Shown one piece after another: positions 50,970 to 59,454 of a DNA stretch of 64,000 bases. Position 1 is the stretch's first letter, and every line of letters begins with the position of its first letter. The stretch is taken from contig NZ_FMCV01000017.1 in assembly GCF_900091565.1 (NCBI RefSeq), positions 1 to 64,000 of the forward strand, in the 5' to 3' direction. The translations under genes were made by a program, and so were the position numbers. The notes under the pieces are model-generated. The model ran no database searches. It worked only from the letters and a program-made list of their open reading frames with translations, and had not been told where the DNA came from. This DNA comes from Micromonospora marina (GTDB lineage: Bacteria; Actinomycetota; Actinomycetes; Mycobacteriales; Micromonosporaceae).

Positions 50970-51029
50970 GTGAGCGAGCAGACGAACCGAGCCCGTACCG
51001 GCGGCGAGCACGGCGGGTCCTCCCGGTGA
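50970..51029 (+). CDS. 19-aa leaderless leader peptide overlapping the PH-domain gene
   Basis: GTG 50970 lies 6 nt after TACGCT (50958-50963), the exact leaderless geometry. It encodes VSEQTNRARTGGEHGGSSR, and its TGA overlaps the GTG start of the next gene (GTGA). Translation of this uORF would couple to and drive the PH-domain gene, which itself has a weak ribosome site. Confidence 0.5.
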   Translation: MSEQTNRARTGGEHGGSSR

Positions 51030-51553
51030 GCGGTGACGGCCCCGCCGGCCTCCCGCCCGCCTCGCGCAGCGCGTTGGAGCCCTGGCCCGACACGGTCCGC
51101 TGGCAGCCGATCTCCCGTGACCTGATCTGGGTGGAGCTGATCCGGCTCGGCATCGGGCTGGCGGTGGCGCTCGTGGTGCTCGGCGTGGCCTGGGCGCTGG
51201 CCGGGCACTGGCTGCTCGGCGCCGCCGTGGGCGGGGCGCTGCTGCTGGGCGTCTGGCGGGCGATCACCATCGTGCGGGCGGTCCGCGCCTGGGGGTACGC
51301 CGAGCGCGACGACGACCTGCTCGTGCGGCACGGCCTGCTGGTGCGGCGGCTGTCCATCGTGCCGTACTCGCGGATGCAGTTCGTCGACGTGAGCGCGGGT
51401 CCGCTGGAGCGCGCCTTCGACCTCGCGACCGTGCAGCTGCACACGGCGGCCGCCGCGAGTGACGCCCGTGTGCCGGGGCTGCGTCCGGCCGAGGCGTCCC
51501 GGCTGCGCGACCGGCTGACCGCGCTGGGCGAGGACCGGGCGGAGGGCCTGTGA
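51026..51553 (+). CDS. Bacterial PH-domain membrane protein (bPH2/DUF304)
   Basis: 175 aa. N-terminal WQPISRDLIWVELIRLG, two membrane helices (LAVALVVLGVAWALAG, LLGAAVGGALLLGV), then the bPH2 fold with RRLSIVPYSRMQFVDVSAGPLERAFDLATVQLHT. GTG 51026 is coupled to the uORF; stop overlaps the next gene (GTGA). Function in membrane stress or lipid sensing is proposed for the family; not proven here. Confidence 0.88.
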   Translation: MSGDGPAGLPPASRSALEPWPDTVRWQPISRDLIWVELIRLGIGLAVALVVLGVAWALAGHWLLGAAVGGALLLGVWRAITIVRAVRAWGYAERDDDLLVRHGLLVRRLSIVPYSRMQFVDVSAGPLERAFDLATVQLHTAAAASDARVPGLRPAEASRLRDRLTALGEDRAEGL

Positions 51554-53190
51554 GCGATCGGAGCGACTCCGGCGCCCCGCCGCCCTCCGAGGACCGGCCC
51601 GGCCCGGCGCAGTCTCCTGCTCCGGAACAGTCACCGGTTCAGGGGCAGCCCGGACCGGGACAGCCCGGACCGGGGCAGCCGGCGAACGGGCATCCGTGGC
51701 CGCCGGCGCCGGGTTACGGCCCGCCCGCCGCGCCGCCCGTCCCCGGCCCGCTCGGATACGTGCCGGCACCCGGATACGGGCCGCCGCCCGGCCCCGACGC
51801 GGCGCCCGGGCCGTGGCCCGCGCCGCTGCCGCCGTACCCGGGTCCGTGGGGTCCGGCGGCCGGGCCACCCCCCGGTGGTGCGGAACCCCGGCAGCGGCTG
51901 CATCCGCTCAGCCCGGCGCTGCACGGCGCGAAGTCGCTGGTCGTGGTGATCGCCGGGCTCTCCTGGTCGACGCTGTCGCGGGTCGGGTTCGGCTGGTTCG
52001 CGGTGCTGGTCACGGTCTTCGTGCTCGGCGCCACCGTGCTGTCGGTGGTGAGCTGGTGGAACACCGGCTACCACCTGGTGGGCCGCGAGCTGCGCGTGTA
52101 CGAGGGCCTGCTGTGGCGGCGCACCCGGGCCATCCCGCTGGAGCGGTTGCAGGCGGTGGAGGTGGTCCGGCCCCTGCTGGCCCAGCTCACCGGCCTGGCC
52201 GAGCTGCGGCTGGAGGTGGTCGGCGGGGGCAAGACCGAGGCGCCGCTGGCCTACCTCAGCGTGGCCGAGGCCACCGCGCTGCGGCAGCGGCTGCTCGCGG
52301 TCGCCGGTCGTTGCGCCCCGGGGCCGGCTCCGTCGGCCGAGCCCGGCGCGCCGGCCGCGCCCGTGCCGGAAGGTCGCCGGGTGCACGCCGTGCGCAACCA
52401 GGACCTGCTGGTCAGCCAGTTGCTCACGCCGCAGGCGTTCCTGCTGCCGGTCGGCCTGGTGTTCGTCGGCGCACAGTTCCTGTCCGAGGGCTCGTGGTCG
52501 TTCATCGCGGTGGCCAGCACGCTCACCGCGATGGCCGGCGTGGTTCTGCAACCGATCCGTCGCGTGCTCGACGACTGGAGCTTCCGGCTCGACCGGGACG
52601 ACGGCACGCTGCGCGTGCACAACGGGCTGCTGGAGACGCGGATGCAGACCGTGCCGCTGCACCGGGTGCAGACCGTACGGGCGACCTGGCCGCTGCTGTG
52701 GCGGATGAAGGGGTGGCTGCGGCTGCGGCTGGAGGTTGCCGGCTACTCGGCCGGTGAGGTCGAGGACCGCAACCGCCCGGACCGGCTGCTACCGGTCGGC
52801 GACGCGGAGACCGGCGTGCTGGTCGTGGCGGAGGTGCTGCCCGGCGTACGGCTGGACGCGCTGCCCGCCACTGCGCCCCCGTCCCGGGCCCGGTGGCTGC
52901 GCCCGCTGAGCCGCAAGGTCGTCGGTGCCGGTCTCGACGAGCAGGTCTTCGTGGCCCGGTCCGGGCTGCTGACCAGGCAGGTGACGCTGGTGCCGTACGC
53001 CCGGATCCAGAGCGTGCGCGTCACCCGCGGTCCGGTGCAACGACTGCTGCGGCTGGCCACCGTGCACGCGGACACCGCCGGTGGGGCCGGGGCGGCGGCC
53101 GTCCACCGGGACCTGGCCGACGCGTGGGAGCTGGCCGCGGAGCTGACCGAGCGGTCGCGGGCCGCACGCCGGACCGACGACGACAGCTGA
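51550..53190 (+). CDS. Large bPH2/DUF304 membrane protein (YdbT-like)
   Basis: 546 aa. Starts with about 115 disordered Pro/Gly/Gln-rich residues, then three DUF304 PH-like domains (RTRAIPLERLQAVEVVRPLLAQLTG, TRMQTVPLHRVQTVRATWPLLW, TRQVTLVPYARIQSVRVTRGPVQ regions) separated by paired membrane helices. Forms an operon with the preceding small PH protein, an arrangement conserved in actinobacteria and resembling YdbS-YdbT of Bacillus. Confidence 0.9.
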   Translation: MSDRSDSGAPPPSEDRPGPAQSPAPEQSPVQGQPGPGQPGPGQPANGHPWPPAPGYGPPAAPPVPGPLGYVPAPGYGPPPGPDAAPGPWPAPLPPYPGPWGPAAGPPPGGAEPRQRLHPLSPALHGAKSLVVVIAGLSWSTLSRVGFGWFAVLVTVFVLGATVLSVVSWWNTGYHLVGRELRVYEGLLWRRTRAIPLERLQAVEVVRPLLAQLTGLAELRLEVVGGGKTEAPLAYLSVAEATALRQRLLAVAGRCAPGPAPSAEPGAPAAPVPEGRRVHAVRNQDLLVSQLLTPQAFLLPVGLVFVGAQFLSEGSWSFIAVASTLTAMAGVVLQPIRRVLDDWSFRLDRDDGTLRVHNGLLETRMQTVPLHRVQTVRATWPLLWRMKGWLRLRLEVAGYSAGEVEDRNRPDRLLPVGDAETGVLVVAEVLPGVRLDALPATAPPSRARWLRPLSRKVVGAGLDEQVFVARSGLLTRQVTLVPYARIQSVRVTRGPVQRLLRLATVHADTAGGAGAAAVHRDLADAWELAAELTERSRAARRTDDDS

Positions 53191-53249
53191 CCGCCGGACC
53201 GAACCGGGGCAGGTCGGGCCAGGCCGGAACACGGCCGTGGTGACGGTGA

Positions 53250-53284
53250 CGGCACGGTCCGCCGGGAATCGGTGGACCGTGCCG
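53250..53284. terminator. Bidirectional terminator between convergent genes
   Basis: CGGCACGGTCC (53250-53260) pairs perfectly with GGACCGTGCCG (53274-53284), loop 13 nt, between the convergent PH-domain and PAP2 genes; 4 nt before the PAP2 stop. Confidence 0.78.
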
Positions 53285-53288
53285 GGTG

Positions 53289-54359
53289 CTACCGGCGCTC
53301 GGCGGGCACCGCCTCCCGGTCGCCGGCCGCCCGGTCCGGGGTGTCGCCGGCGGTGTCGCCGTCGGCGGGCGGGGCGCCGGCCGCGACGGCGGGCTCGCCG
53401 GGCCGCCGGGCCTGCCGCGCCGCCCACCAGCGCTCGGCCAGGCCGACCACCAGGAACGTCATGCCCACGTACGCCCAGCCGACCAGCACGTCGATCAGGT
53501 AGTGCTCGCCGCTGTACATCAGCGTGAACGTCATGGCCAGCGGATACGAGAGCATCAGCGGCCACCAGCGCTTACGTGCCGACCGCATGAAGAACAGCAC
53601 CACGAACAGCGCGAACGCGGTGTGCAGCGACGGCATCGCGGCCACCGGGTTGGAGGCGATCTGCCCGGCGTTGAGCAGGTTGCCCGCGCCGTGCATGCCG
53701 ACTTCCTTCCAGCCCCGGGTGGAGATCCGCGCGACCTCGGTCAGCAGGCCGTTCTGCGCCGCCCACCACGGCGGCGCGGCCGGGTAGGCGAAGTAGGTGA
53801 CCAGTCCGGCCGCGCACAGGAAGCCCCAGCGGGCCATGTACGCGATCCAGCGCCGGCGGTTACGCATCCACAGCACGGCCGCGGCGGCGAACGTCGCCAC
53901 GAAGTGCGAGAAGTAGATCCAGCTCACCAGCACGTCCCACCAGCGCACCTCGGCCGGGTCGTACAGGCGCTCCTGGAGCCAGATCGTCGGCACCTCGCCG
54001 CCGGTGAGCCAGCCGGTGAGGAAGCGGTCGGCGACGATCAGTTCCATCGCGTGCGGGGTGGCGCCGTTGTCGGCGAACCCCCGGGACAGGTTGTACGCGG
54101 CGAGCAGCAGCACCACCGGGATCCAGTCCCGGGCGAACCGCAGGTGGCTGCGCCACGGGCGGGCCGAGTTCCACGCGATCGTGCCGGCCCAGATCCACAG
54201 GAACGCGTACGCCGGGTCGGTGGGCAGCCCGATGGCGAGCCACGCGACGACGAACGCGACACCCCACACGGTCATCGCGATCACACGGCGGCGCCCGCCG
54301 TCGGGCGACTCGGTGGTCGCGGCGGGGGCGGGGGTCGGAGATTGTGTCTGCTCGGCCAT
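53289..54359 (-). CDS. PAP2-superfamily membrane phosphatase/transferase
   Basis: 356 aa, at least six helices. Active-site motif C2 is MPSLHTAFALFVV and C3 is SGEHYLIDVLVGWAYVG (catalytic His pair); C1 is less obvious. Similar to inositol-phosphorylceramide/AUR1-like PAP2 proteins of actinobacteria, which act on lipid phosphates. ATG 54359; TAACCT 8 nt upstream could serve a leaderless transcript. Ala/Gly-rich charged C-tail. Confidence 0.85.
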   Translation of the reverse strand: MAEQTQSPTPAPAATTESPDGGRRRVIAMTVWGVAFVVAWLAIGLPTDPAYAFLWIWAGTIAWNSARPWRSHLRFARDWIPVVLLLAAYNLSRGFADNGATPHAMELIVADRFLTGWLTGGEVPTIWLQERLYDPAEVRWWDVLVSWIYFSHFVATFAAAAVLWMRNRRRWIAYMARWGFLCAAGLVTYFAYPAAPPWWAAQNGLLTEVARISTRGWKEVGMHGAGNLLNAGQIASNPVAAMPSLHTAFALFVVLFFMRSARKRWWPLMLSYPLAMTFTLMYSGEHYLIDVLVGWAYVGMTFLVVGLAERWWAARQARRPGEPAVAAGAPPADGDTAGDTPDRAAGDREAVPAERR

Positions 54360-54459
54360 CGCGGACAAGGTTAACGGCGGGCAACCAGCGGGCATGCGGG
54401 CGGGCGGTGGCGGCCCGGACGCCGGACGGCCGCGGGCCGGCTGCACTAGGCTCGGCCGC

Positions 54460-54864
54460 ATGCAGGAGCAGCCGGAGCCGCCCTTCGCGCCGGGCCTGAC
54501 CGCCCGGGTCGAGCTGACAGTGACCGACGCCGACACCGCGCAGGCGGTCGGCTCCGGGGACGTGCCGGTGCTCGGCACCCCCCGGGTGCTGGCGCTGGCC
54601 GAGGCGGCGACGGTGGCCGCCACCGCGACCCGGATGCCGTCCGGGTCCACCACCGTCGGCGTGCGGGTCGAGCTTGAGCACCGCGCGGCCACCCCGGTGG
54701 GGCGTACCGTGACGGCCCACGCCGAGCTGGTGAAGGTCGACGGGAAGCGGCTCGTCTTCGACGTCACAGTCACCGACGGCCCCACCGTTGCGGCGCAGGG
54801 TCGCGTCGAACGGGCGCTGGTCGACCGGCAGCGCTTCGTCGAGCGGGCCGTGCGCCAGTCATGA
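54460..54864 (+). CDS. Hotdog-fold thioesterase (FlK-like)
   Basis: 134 aa. Hotdog pattern: TARVELTVTDADTAQAVGSGDVPVLGTPRVLALAEAATVAA, matching the fluoroacetyl-CoA thioesterase-like family. Probably hydrolyses acyl-CoA; specificity unknown. ATG 54460 is leaderless-like with TAGGCT (54447-54452) 7 nt upstream. Overlaps the next gene by 4 nt. Confidence 0.85.
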   Translation: MQEQPEPPFAPGLTARVELTVTDADTAQAVGSGDVPVLGTPRVLALAEAATVAATATRMPSGSTTVGVRVELEHRAATPVGRTVTAHAELVKVDGKRLVFDVTVTDGPTVAAQGRVERALVDRQRFVERAVRQS

Positions 54865-55688
54865 CCGCCGGGTTCGCGGAGGTCGCCGCCGGGGTGCACG
54901 TACGACGCGAGCCGGTGCTCGCGGTGAACGTCGTGCTGGTGGTCGGTGACGGCGCGGCGCTGCTCGTCGACACCCTCTCCACCGCCGGTCAGGCCCGGGA
55001 GCTGGCGGAGGCGGCGCGGGCGGTCACGCCGTACCCGTGGACGATCGTGAACACGCACCACCACTTCGACCACTGCTTCGGCAACGCCACGCTGGCCGGG
55101 CCGGAGACCGCGATCTACGCGCAGGCCCAGGCCGCGGCGGCGCTGCGGGACCGGTCCGACGCGGTACGCCGGGCCGCGTACGAGGAGATGCGCGCCGGGC
55201 ATCCGGCGCTGGCCGAGGAGCTGGCGCGCACCGAGCTGCGGGCGCCGACGCACGAGGTACGCGAGGAGACGGTGCTCGACGTGGGCGGCCGGCGGGTGGT
55301 GCTGCGCCATCCCGGGCACGGGCACACCGACAGCGACCTGGTGGTGCACGTGCCGGACGCGGACGTGGTGGTCGCGGGTGACCTGGTGGAGCAGAGCGGG
55401 CCACCGGCGTTCGAGGAGTCGTACCCCCTGCGGTGGCCGGACGCGCTGGCCGACCTGCTGCGGATGACCACGCCCGCGACGGTGGTGGTGCCCGGTCACG
55501 GCGAGCCGGTCGGTGTGGACTTCGTCCGCGAACAGCACGCGCAGCTCGCGCGGCAGGCGTGGCTGATCCGCGCCGGGCACACCGGCAGCGCACCGCCGGA
55601 GCGGGTGGCGGCCGAGTCGCCGTTCGGCGCCCGGCCGGGCCTGATCGCCGCCCGCCGCGGCTACGCGGAGCTGGACGGAACGGCCTGA
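54861..55688 (+). CDS. Metallo-beta-lactamase-fold hydrolase
   Basis: 275 aa. Zinc motif THHHFDHCFG (HxHxDH) near 62, the second His in HPGHGHTDSDLV, the bridging Asp in VVAGDLVE and final His VVPGHGEP. Soluble cytosolic MBL protein; substrate could be a thioester or lactone given coupling to the thioesterase (ATGA). True beta-lactamase unlikely without a signal peptide. Confidence 0.9.
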   Translation: MTAGFAEVAAGVHVRREPVLAVNVVLVVGDGAALLVDTLSTAGQARELAEAARAVTPYPWTIVNTHHHFDHCFGNATLAGPETAIYAQAQAAAALRDRSDAVRRAAYEEMRAGHPALAEELARTELRAPTHEVREETVLDVGGRRVVLRHPGHGHTDSDLVVHVPDADVVVAGDLVEQSGPPAFEESYPLRWPDALADLLRMTTPATVVVPGHGEPVGVDFVREQHAQLARQAWLIRAGHTGSAPPERVAAESPFGARPGLIAARRGYAELDGTA

Positions 55689-55701
55689 CCGGCGGCCGGG
55701 C

Positions 55702-56604
55702 TCAGCCGGGGTCGGCCAGGATCTCGCGGAGGCGGTTGCGGCACTCGGCGACGAACGCCGGGAACGTGTCCCAGTAGTACGAGACGCCGCTGGCCGCCAC
55801 GCCGAGCGCCCAGGCACGGGCCCGCGCCCAGGTCACGTCGTTCACACCGAGCGCCTCCCGGTAGGCGTGCCGGGCCTGCGGCGGGAGGTCCCAGATCGGC
55901 GCGTGTTCGGCGTCGGGGTGGCCGACGGTCAGGCCGCCGAAGTCGATGACCGCGCACAGCCGACCCTCGTGCACGAGCAGGTTGGTGGGCTTGAGGTCGC
56001 CGTGCAGCCAGACGTGCGGGCCCGCGGGTTCGGGCAGGGTGAGGGCGTCCCGCCAGAGCCGGACCAGGGTGTCGACGTCCGTCTCGTCGCCGATGTGCCT
56101 CCGGCAGTCCTCCAGCGCCGCCGAGATCCAGGTGTCGCAGGGGTGGAGGCTGCCACCGCGGTACCCGTTCAGCGCGCCCGCGCGGGTCGCACCGAGCAGG
56201 TCGGCCGCGTGCAGGCGCCGGACGAACACGGCCAGGTCGGCGCCGAGGGCGGCCCAGTCCGCGACCGTGCCGGGCCGTACCTCGTCGCCCGGTATCCACC
56301 GCTGCACCGACCACGGCAGCGGGAAGGCGTCGGCCGGGACGCCGGCGTACACCGGTTCGGGCACCCGGTACGGCAGCAGCGGCGCGAGCCGGGGCAGCCA
56401 CTGCTGTTCCTTGCGCAGGGCACCGGCCTTCTCCGCGGTGCGGGGCAGCCGGACGAGCAGGTCGTCGCCGAGCCGGTACATCGTGTTGTCGGTCCCGGCG
56501 CCGGCCGGCGTCAGCGGCAGCGCGGCCCACTCGGGGCGCTGGCCGGTCAGCAACGCCCGGACGATCTCCTCGTCCACGGGTACCTCGTCCTGGTGCAACG
56601 CCAT
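55702..56604 (-). CDS. Aminoglycoside phosphotransferase-family protein
   Basis: 300 aa. Kinase-like APH fold: HVWLHGDLKPTNLLV carries the catalytic Asp, and IDFGGLTVG the metal-binding Asp. It may phosphorylate an aminoglycoside, macrolide or a metabolite; intrinsic resistance is possible but unproven. Co-oriented with the MarR gene 7 bp upstream, so probably controlled by it. Confidence 0.88.
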   Translation of the reverse strand: MALHQDEVPVDEEIVRALLTGQRPEWAALPLTPAGAGTDNTMYRLGDDLLVRLPRTAEKAGALRKEQQWLPRLAPLLPYRVPEPVYAGVPADAFPLPWSVQRWIPGDEVRPGTVADWAALGADLAVFVRRLHAADLLGATRAGALNGYRGGSLHPCDTWISAALEDCRRHIGDETDVDTLVRLWRDALTLPEPAGPHVWLHGDLKPTNLLVHEGRLCAVIDFGGLTVGHPDAEHAPIWDLPPQARHAYREALGVNDVTWARARAWALGVAASGVSYYWDTFPAFVAECRNRLREILADPG

Positions 56605-56611
56605 CCGGTGA

Positions 56612-57118
56612 TCATGCGGGGCGGGACGCCGCGGCGGCCACCGGGTTTCCGGCGGGCCGCCCGGGCGGTTCCGGCCGGGCGGCCCGCAGGGCGCCGAGCA
56701 GCGCGTCGAGGTGCGGGGCGGCGGCCAGGATCGCCGCCCGTGCGGCCGGGTCCAGCTCGGTCAGTGCCTCGTCGAGCAGCGCGGCACGGTTGGTCTCGTA
56801 GTCGGCCATCCGCGCCCGGGCGGCGTCGGTCACGCGCAGCCGCAGCACGCGGCGGTCGCCGGGGTCGCGGTCCCGGGCCAGGAGCCCGGCGTCGGTGAGG
56901 TCGCGGACCAGTGTGCTCACCGTGTTGGGGGCGGTGCAGAGGCGCCGGGCCACCTCCTTGCCGCTGATCCCCGGTGTCTCCCGCACCAGCAGGAGCACCT
57001 CCACCTGCGCCTCGGGCAGCGGGTCTCGTCCGACGCGCGCACCGGTCCGGCGGCGCAGGAGGCGGTGCAGCTCCCCCACGACCGCTCCGACGCGCGCGAC
57101 CTGCTCGTTCGTCGCCAC
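56612..57118 (-). CDS. MarR-family transcriptional regulator
   Basis: 168 aa from GTG 57118. Winged-helix region GISGKEVARRLCTAPNTVSTLVRDLTDAGLLARDRDPGDRRVLRL. Divergent from the MFS exporter with 82 bp between starts and co-directional with the APH gene, the standard layout of drug-responsive repressors. GTG chosen over an in-frame ATG at 57142 that has no better site. C-tail of about 35 Ala/Pro-rich residues. Confidence 0.88.
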   Translation of the reverse strand: MATNEQVARVGAVVGELHRLLRRRTGARVGRDPLPEAQVEVLLLVRETPGISGKEVARRLCTAPNTVSTLVRDLTDAGLLARDRDPGDRRVLRLRVTDAARARMADYETNRAALLDEALTELDPAARAAILAAAPHLDALLGALRAARPEPPGRPAGNPVAAAASRPA

Positions 57119-57200
57119 GGGGCCACCCGCCTCACATCGCAACAGTTCTGACTACAGATGTAAGGTACCCGGACGCACCGGATCCAGGGGGTACCCACTC

Positions 57201-58427
57201 GTGAGCAACGCCGCGCCGACCGCCGCGCGCCCGGCCGCCGACCGCGCCACCGCGTCCACCGGCGGCGTGACACTGCTGGTGCTACTCGGCACGCTCACCG
57301 CGATCGGCCCGCTGTCGCTGGACATGTACCTGCCCGCGTTCCCGGCCATGACCCGCGACCTCGGCGCCGACCAGGCCGGCATCCAGCTCTCGCTGACCAC
57401 CTGCCTGATCGGACTCGCCCTGGGTCAGCTCGTCACCGGTCCGCTCAGCGACCGCTGGGGGCGCCGCCGTCCGGCGCTGGTCGGCGTGGTCGCGTACACG
57501 GTGCTGGCGCTGGCGTGCGCCGCGGCGCCGAACGCCCCGCTGCTGGCCGCCGTGCGGTTCGCCCAGGGCGTCGCCGGCGGCATGGGCGTGGTGGTCGCCC
57601 GCGCGGTGGTCCGCGACCTCTACTCCGGACGGGACGCCGCGAAGTACTTCTCCCGGCTCACCCTGGTCTTCGGGGTGGCGCCGGTGGCGGCGCCGAGCGT
57701 GGGCAGCCTGGTGCTCCGGTTCGGCTCGTGGCGGGCCGTCTTCGTGACGCTCGCCGTCATCGGGGTGGTGCTCGCCGTCGCGGTCGCGCTGCGCCTGCCG
57801 GAGACCCTGCCGCCGCAGCGCCGCAGCACCGGCGGCCTGGGCGCCACCGTCCGGACCATGCGGTCGCTGCTCGCCGACCGGGTCTACCTCGGGTACGCGC
57901 TGACGCAGGGCTTCGCGTTCGCCGGACTGTTCGCGTACATCTCCGGGTCGTCGTTCGTGTTCCAGGACGTCTTCGGCGTCTCCGCGGCGGTGTTCAGCGT
58001 CATCTTCGGCGTCAACGCGCTCGCCCTGGTCGCGGTCGGGCAGGCCAACGCCCGGCTGCTCGACCGGTCCACGCCACGCCGGCTGCTGGTCACCACACTC
58101 GTGGCCGGCCTGGTCACGGCGGTCGGCGTGCTGACCGGCGCGCTGGCCGGCAGCCTGGCCGTGACGGCGGTGGCGCTGTTCGCCTTCGTCGGCTCGCTCG
58201 GCATGGTGATGCCCAACAGCACCGCGCTGGCGCTGGACGCGCACGCCCGGCACGCGGGCACCGCCGCCGCGCTGATGGGCGGCCTCCAGTCGGTGGTCGG
58301 CGCGCTGGCCGCGCCGCTGGTCGGGCTCGGCGGGGAGGGCAGCGCGCTGCCGATGGCGGTGGTCCTGGCCGGCGCCGCCTTCCTGTCGCTGACCGCCGTC
58401 CTGACGCTGGCCCGCCCGCGCGCGTGA
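57201..58427 (+). CDS. Bcr/CflA-type MFS drug transporter
   Basis: 408 aa, 12 helices. LSLDMYLPAFPAMTRDLGA in helix 1 and GQLVTGPLSDRWGRRRPALVG (motif A) are diagnostic of the Bcr/CflA subfamily of multidrug exporters. Probably proton-driven export of antibiotics or metabolites; regulated by the divergent MarR. GTG 57201 has AGGGGG 9 nt upstream. Convergent with pfkB; repeat copy D separates them. Confidence 0.92.
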   Translation: MSNAAPTAARPAADRATASTGGVTLLVLLGTLTAIGPLSLDMYLPAFPAMTRDLGADQAGIQLSLTTCLIGLALGQLVTGPLSDRWGRRRPALVGVVAYTVLALACAAAPNAPLLAAVRFAQGVAGGMGVVVARAVVRDLYSGRDAAKYFSRLTLVFGVAPVAAPSVGSLVLRFGSWRAVFVTLAVIGVVLAVAVALRLPETLPPQRRSTGGLGATVRTMRSLLADRVYLGYALTQGFAFAGLFAYISGSSFVFQDVFGVSAAVFSVIFGVNALALVAVGQANARLLDRSTPRRLLVTTLVAGLVTAVGVLTGALAGSLAVTAVALFAFVGSLGMVMPNSTALALDAHARHAGTAAALMGGLQSVVGALAAPLVGLGGEGSALPMAVVLAGAAFLSLTAVLTLARPRA

Positions 58428-58470
58428 GCCCGCCCGCGCGTATGAGCCCGCCCGCCCGCGTCAGGGCCGG

Positions 58471-58528
58471 GTGTTATAAAGGGGCCCCTGCTCTACCGGA
58501 GGCGTTAAGAAGGGGCCCTTCCTTCCCC
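58471..58528. repeat. 31-bp-period repeat cluster, copy D
   Basis: Two direct units, the distal one degenerate (GTTAT 58473), the proximal one GTTAA at 58504; period 31 bp. Most of the cluster lies inside the 3' end of the PfkB-type gene and supplies its last codons and TAA stop. Confidence 0.9.
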
Positions 58529-59454
58529 GCGAAGCGGGTTTCGACAGCGGTGCGGGTGGGCATGGCGGTGGCGCCGCCCGGTGACTCGCACACCACCGCC
58601 GCCACCCGCAGCGCGAACGCGACCCGCTCCTGCCAGCCGGCCGGGTCGGTGGGCTCACCGGCGGCCAGCAGCTCGGCGATCAGCGCGCCCATGACCGAGT
58701 CGCCCGCGCCAGTGGCGTCCACCGCGTCCACCTTGGGCGCGGGTACGCGTACCACGTCGTCGGCGGCGGCGACCAGGGCACCGTCCGCGCCGAGCGTGAC
58801 CACGACGGTGCTCGCGCCCAGCTCCCGCAGGTACGCGGCGACGCCCTCGACCGGCTCGTCCGGGTAGAGCAGCCGCGCGTCGGCGGCGCTGAGCTTGACC
58901 AGGTGCGCGGCGGCGGCGAACTCGGCGACCACCGCCCGCAGCCCGTCCAGCGCGCCCGGCGCGGTGAGCAGGCGGGGCCGCACGTTCGGGTCGAACACCC
59001 GCAGCGCGCCCGCGATCGACCAGGCGCGGCGGGCGGCGGCCAGCACCGGCGGGTCGAGCAGCACTATCGACCCGCAGTAGAGCACGTCAGCGCCCTCGAC
59101 AAGCGCCACGTCCAGATCGTCCGGGCCGAGCAGCGCGTACGAGCGGGGCTCGCCGTAGAAGCGGAAGTCCGGCTCCGGGCCGGCGAACGTCGCCACGGCG
59201 AGCGCTGTGGGCGCCGGCACCGTCACCGTCCCGCTGACGTCCACACCCGCGCCGGTGAGGAACGCGCGGATCCGTCCGGCCAGCGCGTCGTCGCCGAGCG
59301 ACCCGACGAACCGCGCGTCCCCGCCGAGCCGGGCGGTCGCCACCGCCACGTTGAGCGGGCCGCCGCCGATCGCCTGCCGGTAGACGGGTTCCCCGTCGTG
59401 CTCGGCGTCGAGCAGGTCCACCAGTGCCTCGCCGAGCACCACCGCGTAACCCAT
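58474..59454 (-). CDS. PfkB-family carbohydrate kinase (fructokinase-like)
   Basis: 326 aa. PfkB signature 1 is GGGPLNVAVATARLGGDARFVG near 30-50 and signature 2 DATGAGDSVMGALIAELL with catalytic Asp near 250. Phosphorylates fructose, ribose or another furanose with ATP. ATG 59454 has GAGGGGAG upstream. The final 17 residues (GKEGPLLNASGRAGAPL) are encoded by the inserted 31-bp repeats, so the natural C-terminus was probably near TRFA. Convergent with the MFS gene. Confidence 0.88.
   Translation of the reverse strand: MGYAVVLGEALVDLLDAEHDGEPVYRQAIGGGPLNVAVATARLGGDARFVGSLGDDALAGRIRAFLTGAGVDVSGTVTVPAPTALAVATFAGPEPDFRFYGEPRSYALLGPDDLDVALVEGADVLYCGSIVLLDPPVLAAARRAWSIAGALRVFDPNVRPRLLTAPGALDGLRAVVAEFAAAAHLVKLSAADARLLYPDEPVEGVAAYLRELGASTVVVTLGADGALVAAADDVVRVPAPKVDAVDATGAGDSVMGALIAELLAAGEPTDPAGWQERVAFALRVAAVVCESPGGATAMPTRTAVETRFAGKEGPLLNASGRAGAPL

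Noticed and set aside
57130..57165. Possible MarR operator between the MarR and MFS genes
   Set aside because: Only loose ACATC/GATGT ends 28 bp apart; no convincing dyad, so not listed as a site.
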